64,000 bases of DNA, from NCBI GenBank assembly GCA_949710005.1, contig OX453272.1, positions 5,208,173-5,272,172 on the forward strand, given 5' to 3'. Source of the stretch: Ricordea florida (lineage: Eukaryota > Cnidaria > Anthozoa > Corallimorpharia > Ricordeidae). Of the stretch, positions 34,301 to 44,032 are shown piece after piece (positions within the stretch are counted from its first letter, which is position 1; each line of letters starts with the position of its first letter). A program made the translations under genes and the position numbers. The notes under the pieces were generated by a model that worked only from the letters and a program-made list of their open reading frames with translations, had not been told where the DNA came from and ran no database searches.

Positions 34301-37300
34301 TTGATGTGGATGTTTTGTAGAATTCTGAATGGCAGCATTTATTCGGTGGAGCAGAAGGTGTAAATGTAGCGGTTGCTATGGCTTCTAGGAGAGATTCTTT
34401 ACCAGCCACTCAGCGTCCGAAATCTCCTTTGGCAAAAACGTATTCTTTACCAGTTGCACAGGTGAGAAGATGATAAAAGAACCATTGCTATTGATCTCAT
34501 AGCAATCTCCTGAGTTATTTTTTTAATTTACTCGTGGAAAGTGGATCAGGCCATCGTTACTGATTTCTCTGTAGTTAGGAGTGACCTTTACCAGCCACTC
34601 AGCGTCCGAAATCTCCTTTGGCAAAAACGTATTCTTTACCTGTTGCACAGGTGAGAGGATGATAAAAGAACCATTGCTATTGATCTCATAGCAATCTCCT
34701 GAGTTATTTTTTTAATCTACTCGTGGAAAGTGGATCAGGCCATCGTTACTGATTTCTCTGTAGTTAGGAGTGACCTTTACCGGGGGCGTGGCGTGGATTT
34801 CTCAATGGGTGGGGGGGGGGTCACACGGTGTCACACTCAGGGTACTTATCAGATTGGCATGTCGACACCCACGCCTTCTGTCACTAAAGGTGACATTTTT
34901 TGCATAAGCAGTGAGCGTAGGGGAGGGGGGGGACAACATGAATTTCTCTATTGTAGTCTCACAAAGGGGGGGGGGGGGCACGAACACCTTACGACCCCCC
35001 TAGCTACGCCGCGGTTGACAACGCCGACAACTCCTGGTTGTTGTTTCAGTAGGGCCTTGCGTCTGTAGTGATGAAAGGCAATACTTCATTTCAAGGCCCA
35101 AAACAATCGGGTGTGGTATAAACTGAAGGAGTTATTTTATAAGGAAGTTGGAGCTGCGTCAGTGGAACATTGAAACAGTAAAAAGATGGGGTTTATCCGA
35201 CGAGTTGATAAGGTAAATTGTAGGGCCATGGATAAGATGGATCTGAGGTTTGGTTTCGAGCGTCAGCCCTTTGTCCGTCGCTTGGATGAAGGCTCGGAAC
35301 GTCTGTTTCTCTTTTATCTCTCGATGGTGTAACTTGCCTTATGAACTGGGTTTATTGGATGAGCTGCTTTGTTGGTTAAAAATGTCCTTTCCTTTTTGAA
35401 ACCAGCTAGATGCTGTCAATCGTTGAACACTGAACCTCTGGCAAATTCCCCCCGTTGTCAATCGTGTTTTTTTTTAAAAAAACTCATCCCAGCCCAACTT
35501 CGGAGAATATTGCCACTCGTTAGCACCTCAAAGAGTAACAAATATTGAGTGACCTGTTTGACAACATGCAATTTCGACTCATATCGTAATTGGTGAGAAG
35601 AGCAGGGTCATCTGCAGTTGCTACCTCCACTTGTGGTGACTTGGCAGAACCAGCTAAGCAGGCGGAGCTGGACAGCTGATGCGCAATGTGCACAATCGCT
35701 TTCCCGTATTTGTTTCCAGTGTCAACATGTTTTTTATTTCCACAGGACAACAAGAATAATGATCAACCACCGCCCAGTCCCACTGGTGTCCAACCCTCTA
35801 ACCAGCCACGGCAGGACGCTAGTTCCCAGTCCAAGAAACAGTCGGTCCCAGGCTCTCAAGATATTATGCCCCAGAATTCAGTGCAGGCGAGATATGCCAC
35901 GTGTAAACTGGAGTTAAGGAAGCTTGTGTACCACAAGCGTGACCAGCATGCAGCAGGTTTGATAGTCCCCACCCCACCCTCCTCAAATACCACTAACTTG
36001 CAGGCCTAGTAACTTGACATGAAAGGAATGATCGTACACACATTATAGCTTTCCATTGGGGGTACACCCGGGTGGCAACCAAACACTTTCACCACCCTTG
36101 AAGGGTCAGTAGCCATGCTCTTTGGATAGTGATGGTTCGGGGAGAGAAGGGTGAAAGGAAAATTTTGCTCTCACTTCCTAGACAGTTCGTAGTACTCCCT
36201 CCCCTACTATTTTTCGCTTACAATCCTTTGTACGTGGAACACTTGAGCGCAAATCCTAAAGGGAGGAGAGGGTGGTGGGAACCCGCTGCACACCAAACTT
36301 TCGCTTTAGCCACGCATACTGGAGTATTTCATCAGTTGTTATGGCCTTCAGTGCAAAAAAACGATTCCTAAGTTTTAAGTCATTTTTTATTGAACAGATA
36401 TGAAGGAAAAAGCGCTCCTTGGAAGCGTGTTAGCTGAAGGCAGTAAACCTCTTCAACCGCGGTACGTACACAGGCGACTGTACAGTCATTAACAATAAGA
36501 TTACTGAAGATACAAAGTGTTAATTGTCAAATACAAAGTAAAGTAGTAGGTTTGCTAACCCTTCCTTAGCTTTCTTAGACCTTAAAAGTATTTACAGTGC
36601 CTTTTAAGACTCCATAACTGAAACACTCCTGGGAACCCCGCGATTACCGAGCAGAAAAAGGAGTTCGATTATTTGATCTTAGTATAAGTACTGCATAATT
36701 CCTGCGAGGGTCAAATTTTTGACTGCTATGTCGAGAGTTAATGACTTGTACTATGTTATTTCTGGGTAATGTTGTTATTAGATGGCAGCCCAAGGGACAG
36801 TTAGTGGCGCATCTTCATGAACACAAGGCGGCTATAAACAGGTCTGTAATTCCTCTTTATTTCTTAATCTTAACAATTTCCTTTCTCTAAAAGGAGCATT
36901 AAAGTAAAACGGTTAATGATTCTGAAGTTGTTGTAAAGTGGTCCTCTATGTAAATTTTGTAAAATTAAAATTTTTTTGTTAATTTGAATCTTCTAGTTAG
37001 TCACAGCGCTCTATAAATTTGTAATAATAATTATTATTATCATTATTGTTATCGTTGTCTTTGTTCAGGTTGTTATTGTAAGTGTTATTGTTATTTTTAT
37101 TTATTTTTGTGGTCAAGCATTTGGTTAGCTTCTCATCGGGATCGTCTTCTCTGTTCTCTTAACCTTTCTTACGGTGCCTGTATTTAGTAAGACTATGAAA
37201 TTTAATCCTTTCATATCGTAATGCCAGACTTCAGGTCAGTCCAGATTACAGTTATTTTGCCACTGCATCAGATGATGGATCAGTAAAACTGTGGGATCTT

Positions 37301-40300
37301 CAGAAACTTGACGGCAAAAGTCTGATAAACAAGTCACGTCAGACCTTCAGCAGACAAGGTACCTCTTCAGTTCCTGCTCCATCCTCTCTACGGCGGTTTT
37401 AATTAATATTTTTTATTTTAGTATTTAGTATTTAGTTCAAGGGACATAGACCTTGAAGAAGGCGTATAGACACGATTGGAGTCGATTTCCCCTACTAGCT
37501 AGGTCAGTTTCGGTTTATTGTTTTGCCAAAAGTCATACAAAGCAGAAGATCTAAATATTTAGTACTCTCATGGCGAGGAAACCCAAGAGAACCTTCCGGG
37601 CTTATAAGGAACGGGTTCCCTCAGTTAAATAATCAAAACAAAATATTATCATAATTACCCTTGGTCTATCACCAAGTGACGTCAAGAACGAATTAGAATT
37701 TGGAGATGGTGGTTTTTTGTGGAAGGAGGGAAAATGGAGAACCCGTAGAAAACCTCGAAGGAGCACCCACCCGAGAGAACCACCACAAACTCAACTCACA
37801 TGAGACGACGAGAATCGAACCCAAGTCACAGGACTGGGAGGCGGAGGCTCTCACCACTGCACCCGACCTTTGCTCTCTGTTTTGCACCTGAAGAAAATCA
37901 TTCTTCAGGACTGACCCATGGTTTGCCAAGAATGAATGGAATTCGATATTTTACACTTTTTAGTTTTGCTTCTCTGCCGTAATCAAAACGAAATGGTTGG
38001 ACCCGTCCGAGAAATCTTTGGATTTCACCTTTTCTGTCCTTCGAGCACAAGTTTGGGAAAACAAAAGGGTACTTAGTGACTGTGCAGAAAGGAAATTTCC
38101 CGTAACAGACAAAGCTTCAACCTCCGAAGCCAGATTTCCCACCAGAATTCCAAGAAAACCAACCTTACAATTTGCATAAATATGAAAATTGGGAAAGTGA
38201 TGCCAAATATTAAAAGCGATTTATCCCCTTTACTCTGCAGGTTTTAAGATGAAATCAGTCGTGTTCTGCCAGGGCTCAAGTTCTATAGCGTGTGCTTCTG
38301 ATGAGGGATTGATTAACGTGTTCAGGTAAAACGAGAAAAGTCTTTCCTAAGCTGATTCGGTTCCTACGGTAATTTGATTTAGCTTTTGCTAACTCAAGAA
38401 AGGGCGCTTGTTTGAGACGGGGTGCTCATTCTCTAATCACGATCTCGATTACGATCTCAATCTCGAATCTCGATCACGATTCTGATTATTATTATTTTGA
38501 GAAACAGCCGTATGTACAAAACTGACCTTTGATTGATTAAGAAACGAACAATAGCAGACGCTGTAAGTGCGCCCAGTCAATGTGAAATAATTTTGAAAAT
38601 CATTTCCAATAAAGCGTCTTCGTCGACAGATTGTTGTACCGCCCAGAAAATAAACAAAACTTCATGATCTTTAAAATTCGTTTACTTCCTTCCACAACAG
38701 AATTGAACAGAGCTTACAGCAGGCGCAATCAAGACTCCAAGTTTATCAGAAGAAAATTGATCTTACTGAGGAGGGTGGTGTGGTGGAGATGGCTCAGTTT
38801 GACACAGGTTTACCAACATTTTTACTGCAAACTATATCACTTCGTCCCAAGAATCCCTCGTGCTCTGTTCTGGCTGTTCCACAGGAGTTTTACGATAGTC
38901 CTTTTAAGAGCGCACTATTACGCATTCGTCGTTAAGAGTTGTTTTTATTTCATCGTGTATGCGCTTTAAACGCGTTTATTTGCGTTACACTTGGAGAGCG
39001 TTTGAAGAGAGGCGCGTAGTGAGTAAGATTAGCGGACCATCCCCCTCATCCCCTCCTCCCTCCCCCTCTACCCTACCCCTCTACCCTTCCCCTCTGCTTC
39101 TCCCCTGTCCTCTCTCTTCCCCCTCACTCTCCCCCCACTCTTTGGCCAGTACTGAAAACATTTTTTTTTCCAGGTTCCCAGTCCGTTTTAACGTATGCCA
39201 CATCTCACGGTCTCATCTGCGGCTGGGATCTTCGATCATCGAAACTTGCCTGGAAACTAGAAAACGAACCTGCGCATGGTAAGTTTGAACTTGACAGTAA
39301 GATGCATTGGATCAATATCAGTTTTTGGGCAACCATGCACCTACCCCTCCCCTAAACCAACATTAACGCTAACTTTTTAACTCATTATAACTTATTGGAT
39401 TAGGGGAGGGGTAGGTGCACAGTTGCCCAGAAACTGATATTGATCCGATGCATTTGACGGACGTGTATCGTCACACTGATCAAGAGGAACGTGGACTCTT
39501 GGAACGAAATTAACAGTGACGACAACGCACCACGCTTAAGATTTTTACAGGAAATGGGAGTAATTTTTATTTCTTGGTCATGTTTTTTATTTCGGGCCAA
39601 AGTGATGACGTATGCTTTGTGTTCACTTCATCAGGTTTGATTACGTCATTTGTAGTAGATCCATGCCACTGCTGGCTGACAGTTGGTACCAGTGCTGGAA
39701 TGTTGGTTTGCTGGGATTTAAGATTTCAACTGCCAATCACCAACTTGACTCACCCCAGAGGTGCGTACATCACATAAACCTTTTACACTTTGTTATCTAT
39801 CACTGTAGAGAACTTGGCCTGATGCGTGATGTTGCGTGGTAAATCTCCCTTGTGAACGGACCCTATGCTCTTCATTATTGTTGACCACAAACCGTGGCGA
39901 GTGCCACGAGGATTCAATATTAACATAGTTTAGCGACATTCCACCACGACCCTGTGACTGCAACTAATAAATGCATCACAAATCCTTCGGCTTAACATTT
40001 CAAAGCAGCGAATCTCATGCTGCTTTGCTGGCCTTTGCTTTGAATTTTTCACTAGGCGCCAGAGTTCGTCGCCTAGCTACGCACCCGACCGAGCAGTCCT
40101 GGGTTGTGTCTGCAGTGCAGGGAAATAATGAAGTGACCGTTTGGGATCTGGAGACTGGTGCACGAAGACAAGATCTATGGGCAAGCCACACTCCACCCTT
40201 GTCACAAACACAGGTGAGCTGGTTAATCGAGCCACACCCTACCCCTGATAAAAACACAGGTGAGCTAGCTAGGTGATTCCACACTCCACCCCTGATACAA

Positions 40301-42310
40301 ACACAGGTGAGATGGCTGGGTGAGGCACACTCCACCCCTGATACAAACACAGGTGAGATGGCTGGGTGAGGCACACTCCACCCTTGTCACAAACACAGGT
40401 GAGATGGCTGGGTGAGGCACACTCCACCCCTGATACAAACACAGGTGAGATGGCTGGGTGAGGCACACTCCACCCTTGTCACAAACACAGGTGAGATGGC
40501 TGGGTGAGGCACACTCCACCCCTGATACAAACACAGGTGAGATGGCTGGGTGAGGCACACTCCACCCTTGTCACAAACACAGGTGAGATGGCTGGGTGAG
40601 GCACACTCCACCCCTGATACAAACACAGGTGAGATGGCTGGGTGAGGCACACTCCACCCCTGATACAAACACAGGTGAGATGGCTGGGTGAGGCGCACTC
40701 CACCCTTGTCACAAACACAGGTGAGTTGGTCGATCGAGCCACACCCCACCCCTGATACAAACACAGGTGAGATGGCTGGGTGAGGCACACTCCACCCTTG
40801 TCACAAACACAGGTGAGTTGGTCGATCGAGCCACACCCCACCCCTAATACAAACACAGGTGTGCTAGCTAAGTGATACCACACTCCACTCCTGTCACAGA
40901 CACAGATGAGCTGGCTGATTGAGCCACACCCGACCCCTGATACAAACACAGGTGAGCTGGCTAGGTGATTCCACACCCCACCCGAGGATACAAACACAGG
41001 TTTTACTTTCATGAATCTCCATTTGCCGTGGTTGGTGTCTTAGTTGAGTATTGTGTTGCCCGTTTTTACCTTATCAAAGCAGCACCTTTCTGCAAGGTTT
41101 TCGTTATGCAGCATTTTTGCTTTAATAAGAAATTGGGATAATCAAACGAATTGATAAAGTAAGTTATACCACCGTAACGTAAAAGGGAGGTGCTGACGTT
41201 TCGAGCGTTAGCCCTTCGTCGGAGCGAATGCACGAAGACAAGAAAAGTTTTGCTTTTACTCCGCTTTCTCTTAAATAGCATCTTTCATGTCGACGAACGA
41301 TTTGGACGTAAACGCCCTATGTTTTCACCCTCAGTTGTCGATTATAGCTTCCGCCTTTGCCATATTTTCACACTTCATTTATCGTGTCTCAGGTGTCCCC
41401 TCACGCTGTGCACGCATTATGCACGAGTCGACTGGACACGAGTCCCTTCATTCTGACGGCGGGATCGGACCGTCGTATTAGACTGTGGGACCTGGCCTTT
41501 CCTGAACATTCTCAGATGGTGGCTGGAGCGGCAACAGACAATATGAATAACGTGGTCCTGCAGTACAAGTAAGCAGCAGTATTATTTTTTTTACCACAAT
41601 TGCTACTAATCTCGCAATCTGATTGGCTGCTCGCGTCAATGTGTCACGCAAAGCAATAGCCAATCAGAAACGCTCATTTTGGGGGAATAAACCAATCAAA
41701 TTGCGAGAAAGTTATAGACAACGCTTGCTTTTTCTTTGTGTCACGATCTTGGTCACTCTCTGAAAAAAAACATTTTCCTTGACGCTCTTTAACGTTGCTA
41801 TTGTGGTCACAGTGGTCAAAATTTGTCGCGGACTCACTCCGCTGCGCCTCGTGAGTCCACAACATTTTCACAACTGTGCTGACGCGTACTCGTTGTCGAT
41901 AAGAGTACAGACAGCGCTAAACCACATTTGATTTGTTAAATGTCGTCAAATTCCTGTTGCAGCATTATGTCTTTTCGTAGTGATTCTGCGGTATTAGGGC
42001 TTAGTCACGGACACTTCTTTGTGGTAAAATCATCTACAAAGTTAGTCTCATGTAATTTAGTGACGAATGCGTCTAAGGCGGCTCTCAAGTTGGAACTGTA
42101 ATACCAGGAGCTCAGTACCAACAGCGATCCCATGTACTTACTATGGTAGCTTCCCCAGCGCAGTAGCAAATGAGGCTATTTTAGAACTCATATTTCGCTC
42201 GAAACAGGAAGACAGCAATTAAAAATAGCACCATCTGTTACTATGCAGGGGTAAATAATAAACGCTCCTACTAATGGGCCGCCCTGTTATTATAATGTGC
42301 TTATTGACTA

Positions 42311-42341
<31 letters not shown>

Positions 42342-42348
42342 TCGAGGT

Positions 42349-42380
<32 letters not shown>

Positions 42381-43681
42381 GAGTCAATAAGCATTTTATC
42401 ACACGACCACTGACTAAGGTTTGAAAATTTCGAATTTGTTCTTATTCTAAATAGGAAGCGATAGCCTGGCGCGCGCGGGAAAAGTTACAAAAAAAAGATT
42501 CTGCAATATAACGTTTTCCTTCATTTTTTTCGAGTCAGAACAAGAAATTCGCAATTGAGCGAAAAACGTGACTTCTTTTCTTATTTCTGTTGTTTAATGT
42601 TTTTTCTTTTTTTTCGCACTGAAAGCCGAACAAGTTCACCAGGGTCGGACGGCTTTTTCCGAACCGGCTCACGTCAACCCGTCCGGCCCTACACGCGTCA
42701 GCTTTTACTATAGTTTTCTGTGAGATTGCGCGAGCGGGACCGGACGGGTCATATGATAATAAACGTTATTGGACCAACACATTTTTTTTTTCCCAAAAAC
42801 TTTACACTTTATTGGACCAACACATACTTACCATTCTGATTGGTTCAAATCCCGTTGCTAATTCTTTATATCCTACTTAGTGGCGTCTTTTTTTATAACT
42901 GGGTGATTTTTCCGATGGTGTAAAATTTGATGATAGTGATAGGCTGCGAATAAAGTCGCCTCTCATCGCTTCCCGAAACGGAGAAAAGCGAAAGGGGTTC
43001 TTTTTCGCTTTTCTCTCTTAAGGGGAGCGATGAGAGGAGACTACTTTCGTATTCAATGTTACGCGATGATGAAATGTTCAGTTAGGCGCCTCGTGGAACA
43101 GAACAAGGGTATGCTCCTGCTTTGTGGGCCTTAAGGTTCCTGTTTCCATCGTCAGCAGTGGCCAACTCGAAAGCTTACAGCTCCTTTGGCCACTGTACGC
43201 GATACATCAGCAAAGTAATTCATCTCTATTTTTCCTTCTTCCATTTTTCCTTTTGGCTTATTTTTAATACCTACATTGTAACTATGTTTTTCTCTTGTAA
43301 TCGTCGTGTAAAATAAAATAAATAAAATAAATAAGTTTACCGTAACACTAACAGCGTAAGTTCAATGTAGCAACTTTCTGGTTTATTTTTCCTGTGCTTC
43401 GCTGTGATGCAGTTTTCATTGTTTATGGCTGTGTTCGTTTTTCTTGTATCAACATTTTCATTGTATTTCCCAGGTCCCGGTTGATTGACGGCACCGACGT
43501 ACTACAGGAGGTCTACTGTAAACCACGTCAGGGTGGCATACATGAAGACATGCCACGCCGAGGACCAGATCACCCTCCCGTGGGACATCACGAATGTATT
43601 AATGATATCGGTGTCACTAAACTGCCACAGAATTTTATCATATCTGCCGGAAGAGACGGTGTGGTGAAAATCTGGAAATGA
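16304..43681 (+). CDS. PIK3R4: PI3-kinase regulatory subunit 4 (VPS15), 1385 aa, 29 coding exons
   Basis: Coding exons: 16304-16395, 16797-16841, 18909-19109, 19443-19527, 20501-20805, 21519-21645, 22445-22520, 23219-23315, 24456-24538, 25166-25218, 27377-27760, 28287-28583, 29418-29552, 30555-30692, 31093-31184, 32333-32518, 33323-33512, 34321-34461, 35746-35956, 36398-36461, 36782-36841, 37228-37358, 38241-38325, 38701-38807, 39174-39278, 39635-39760, 40056-40213, 41393-41568, 43474-43681. Every phase agrees. The protein is the scaffold of the VPS34 class III PI3-kinase complexes, which make PI3P on endosomes and autophagosomes. MGNQLSG gives an N-myristoylation Gly2. The kinase-like domain has HGDIKTEN (H144-N151) and TDIAS where kinases have DFG. 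HEAT repeats span roughly exons 8-15. A low-complexity linker follows (exons 17-19). The C-terminal WD40 propeller shows [27 protein letters not shown] and the terminal VVKIWK. Human VPS15 has 1358 aa. Tandem arrays begin exactly at the donors of exons 12 and 27. Confidence 0.97.
17199..17410. mobile_element. Palindromic MITE in PIK3R4 intron 2
   Basis: The two halves are near-perfect inverted copies: GACCTTATTCGCTTG at the left, CAAGTGAATAAGGTC at the right, with CAATATAGATCATGTGATGA and its complement inside. The loop centre is near 17300. There is no coding sequence. The transcript would form a hairpin of about 100 bp. Confidence 0.88.
18002..18163. mobile_element. Palindromic MITE in PIK3R4 intron 2
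   Basis: The arms begin GTTATATGTTACGGGTTAAA and end in the inverted counterpart (...TTAACATATAAC), with repeated AATTTGATTTCAGGTTAAAT and AACCTAGGTT. The loop is about 60 bp. It is distinct from the preceding palindrome. Confidence 0.85.
19892..20435. mobile_element. Non-autonomous DNA transposon, CAG...CTG termini, 6-bp duplication
   Basis: The terminal inverted repeats begin CAGGCCTTCTGACAGGGTGC and end in the exact complement. TTATTA flanks both sides (19886-19891 and 20436-20441). The 544-bp interior repeats CCGCACAAT motifs and encodes nothing recognisable. The ends and 6-bp duplication suggest a hAT-related element of the 6-bp class (inference). It lies in PIK3R4 intron 4. Confidence 0.85.
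21812..22300 (-). mobile_element. Penelope-type retroelement remnant with GIY-YIG endonuclease segment
   Basis: On the minus strand a frame of about 100 codons reads, in order, [36 protein letters not shown] and [12 protein letters not shown]. This is the GIY-YIG nuclease pattern (IYIGETG, KEH, HA..TGH, R...EA) found at the C-terminus of Penelope-like elements. No reverse transcriptase is left, so this is a 3' fragment. It lies in PIK3R4 intron 6, antisense to the gene. The 3' flank includes CGATGTTTCAACTGCTTACT and CTTCTTCAGG, typical of related fragments at 23660 and 14200. Confidence 0.78.
23395..23585. repeat. 60-bp tandem repeat, about 3.2 copies
   Basis: A unit of exactly 60 bp starting AGCTGTGTTTTATT begins at 23395, 23455, 23515 and (partial) 23575. 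The copies differ at only a few positions, which suggests recent expansion. It lies in PIK3R4 intron 8, 80 bp after the exon 8 donor, and does not include exon sequence. Confidence 0.95.
23625..23730. mobile_element. Short retroelement-end fragment
   Basis: Contains AACATTTCGACGCTCCTGTT followed by GTCTTCTTCAGGGGTGA, a terminal sequence style shared with the Penelope-type fragment at 21812-22300. It is too short to classify firmly. Confidence 0.4.
24654..24837. mobile_element. Palindromic GTTAGCCCTTCGTCGG element, full copy
   Basis: The left arm reads CAAGAAACTGGATAAATC...AAGGTAAGAGGGAGGTGCTG, with the centre at GCCCTTCGTCGGAGCGAATG. The right arm is the complement, ending GATTTATCCAGTTTCTTG. 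Related pieces occur at 10870, 26652, 35150 and 41128. It lies in PIK3R4 intron 9. Confidence 0.9.
26652..26842. mobile_element. Palindromic GTTAGCCCTTCGTCGG element, second full copy
   Basis: It has the same arms as the intron 9 copy (AAGTTATACCACGGTAAGG, GTTTCGAGCGTTAGCCCTTC and complements) with a longer centre, AAGGAGCGTTTCGCTCC. Both full copies share an upstream segment, ATAGTTTCTAAAGAAACTGG, so the mobile unit may start there (26613). It lies in PIK3R4 intron 10. Confidence 0.88.
27985..28130 (-). mobile_element. tRNA-derived SINE (minus orientation)
   Basis: On the minus strand: GCAGTGGTGAGAGCACTCG as box A, GAGTTCGATTCCCGC as box B, then a truncated body. It lies in PIK3R4 intron 11. 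Confidence 0.8.
28569..29240 (+). repeat. Minisatellite (24-bp unit, 72-bp higher-order) seeded by exon 12 end and donor
   Basis: The last 15 bases of PIK3R4 exon 12 plus the first nine bases of intron 12 (CCACTGTTAGAGCAG|GTTTGTGAT) form the repeat unit. Between the first donor (after 28583) and the last (after 29231) lie exactly 648 bp, that is 27 units of 24 bp or nine repeats of 72 bp. Each 72-bp block has three unit types, ending GAGCAG, AAGCAA and CAACAA. Translated in the exon frame, every unit gives an eight-residue [12 protein letters not shown] peptide with no stop. Exon 13 (GLSDTEEF) begins at 29418, and conserved VPS15 sequence joins RPLLEQ directly to GLSD, so normal splicing should skip the array. 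The array copies differ by only a few substitutions. Confidence 0.97.
30763..30847. repeat. (CACT)n / CACTCACTCGTTCATCCACC repeat
   Basis: Irregular CACTCACT tetramers interleaved with GTTCATCCACC in intron 14 of PIK3R4. Simple-sequence DNA with no coding signal. Confidence 0.9.
31385..31545. repeat. Interspersed repeat, inverted match to 10105-10240
   Basis: Carries GTTTTTAACGGAAACAAAAG, GATGTTTGCATAAGAATATA, GTTCCTGGAGGAT and TTTGGGACACCAACATGGC. The last motif occurs twice, about 45 bp apart. It ends near CATGTGCATACGCTCTATCG. It lies in PIK3R4 intron 15. Confidence 0.75.
33818..34032. mobile_element. MITE with CAGGGCTCGAAATT termini
   Basis: The left end CAGGGCTCGAAATT matches the right end AAATTCGAGCCCTG with slight divergence. 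The 215-bp interior contains TTGCGACTAA motifs. The termini resemble those of the 1.49-kb element at 47071-48560, so the two are probably related. No clear target duplication (flanks ATAACA versus TAATAA). Confidence 0.75.
34398..34778 (+). repeat. 189-bp tandem duplication including the 3' part of exon 18 and its donor
   Basis: The unit begins inside exon 18 of PIK3R4 (TTTACCAGCCACTCAGCG). It runs through the last 64 bases of the exon, the donor (CACAG|GTGAGA) and about 125 bp of intron, then repeats once at 34587 with few differences. A third copy is just starting at 34776. The second copy lacks the first half of the exon and its acceptor. A possible new acceptor (TTTCTCTGTAG at 34562-34574) would not keep the reading frame of the copied exon. 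The copy is probably intronic. Confidence 0.93.
35130..35350. mobile_element. Divergent copy of GTTAGCCCTTCGTCGG palindromic element
   Basis: Arms are recognisable by GGAGCTGCGTCAGTGGAAC, GACGAGTTGATAAGGTAA, GTTTCGAGCGTCAGCCCTTT and the complementary AAGGCTCGGAACGTC. It is more diverged than the copies in introns 9 and 10, suggesting an older insertion. It lies in PIK3R4 intron 18. Confidence 0.65.
37715..37875 (-). mobile_element. tRNA-derived SINE (minus orientation)
   Basis: On the minus strand: GTGCAGTGGTGAGAGCCTC as box A and GGGTTCGATTCTCG as box B, then a body resembling the other copies. It lies in PIK3R4 intron 22. Confidence 0.8.
39301..39453. mobile_element. Palindromic MITE in PIK3R4 intron 25
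   Basis: The arms begin GATGCATTGGATCAATATCA and end in TGATATTGATCCGATGCAT; internal arms share GCACCTACCCCTCCCCTAA. The loop is about 50 bp. It starts about 22 bp after the exon 25 donor. Confidence 0.85.
40184..40998 (+). repeat. Minisatellite (46-bp unit, about 17 copies) seeded by exon 27 end and donor
   Basis: The last 28-30 bases of PIK3R4 exon 27 (CACACTCCACCCTTGTCACA then AACACAG) plus the first 18 bases of the intron (GTGAGCTGGTTAATCGAG in the first copy, GTGAGATGGCTGGGTGAG in most) form the unit. Donor-equivalent junctions follow 40213, 40259, 40306, 40352 and then every 46 bp to about 40858; more diverged units continue to about 40998. Almost every unit retains a perfect CAG|GTGAG splice donor. 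Central units alternate between CCCTTGTCACAAA and CCCCTGATACAAA types. The unit is not a multiple of three, and the sense frame meets a stop (AGGTGA) in the third unit, so use of donors beyond the second would truncate the WD40 domain. Confidence 0.97.
41128..41230. mobile_element. Half copy of GTTAGCCCTTCGTCGG repeat
   Basis: Contains GGGATAATCAAACGAATTGA, AAGTTATACCACCGTAACGT and GTTTCGAGCGTTAGCCCTTC, ending at GTCGGAGCGAATG. It is a single arm only, like the copy at 10870. It lies in PIK3R4 intron 27. Confidence 0.8.
42291..42400. mobile_element. Palindromic MITE in PIK3R4 intron 28
   Basis: Arms: ATGTGCTTATTGACTAAGTG, GGGCCGGACGGGAAAATATT, and their complements CCCGTCCGGCCCGACTTAAC and GAGTCAATAAGCATTTT. 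The CCGTCCGGCCC motif recurs nearby at about 42640-42750, so further related sequence is present. Confidence 0.85.
42945..43050. mobile_element. Palindromic MITE in PIK3R4 intron 28
   Basis: Left arm AAGTCGCCTCTCATCGCTTC, GGAGAAAAGCGAAA; right arm TTTCGCTTTTCTC, GGGAGCGATGAGAGGAGACT. The central loop is very short, so the transcript would fold into a tight hairpin. Confidence 0.8.
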
Positions 43682-44026
43682 TGAGAACATTGCAATGGTT
43701 GTTCTGAAGAAAGAGTTGTTCTAAGCCAGCAGCTATTGTTTTAGATTTTACACCATTCACAGAAGACGTTTTCCTAGCCAGAGGAAAAGGAAGATAGTCC
43801 GCCAAAAGGTCATTGTTTTTCTGGGTCAATGTACAGTTTACGCTGCCAACAGTCTGTTGAAATAACAGGAGGAACAGAATATTCGAAGCAACAAAGTGGA
43901 TTACTTTATGACATTTTAAAATATATCGACATATATGGTTCAAATTCAAACTTTGTATAAGATCAATCAAATAGCTTCTCAAGTATCTAACAGTGGTCAG
44001 TCACCATGTCAAGAGAAACATTTGAT

Positions 44027-44032
44027 AATAAA
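44027..44032 (+). terminator. Polyadenylation signal of PIK3R4
   Basis: AATAAA 346 bp after the PIK3R4 stop, the first canonical signal downstream. Cleavage position inferred. Confidence 0.55.

Noticed and set aside
34575..34650. Second functional exon 18
   Set aside because: The duplicated half-exon lacks its original acceptor, and the nearest AG gives another frame.
40184..40998. CRISPR-like regular repeat array
   Set aside because: Units are contiguous, without spacers, in a eukaryotic intron, and derive from exon 27.
40015..41012. Long minus-strand open frames with [18 protein letters not shown] repeats
   Set aside because: Repeat shadows of the 46-bp array; the peptide is just the translated minisatellite.
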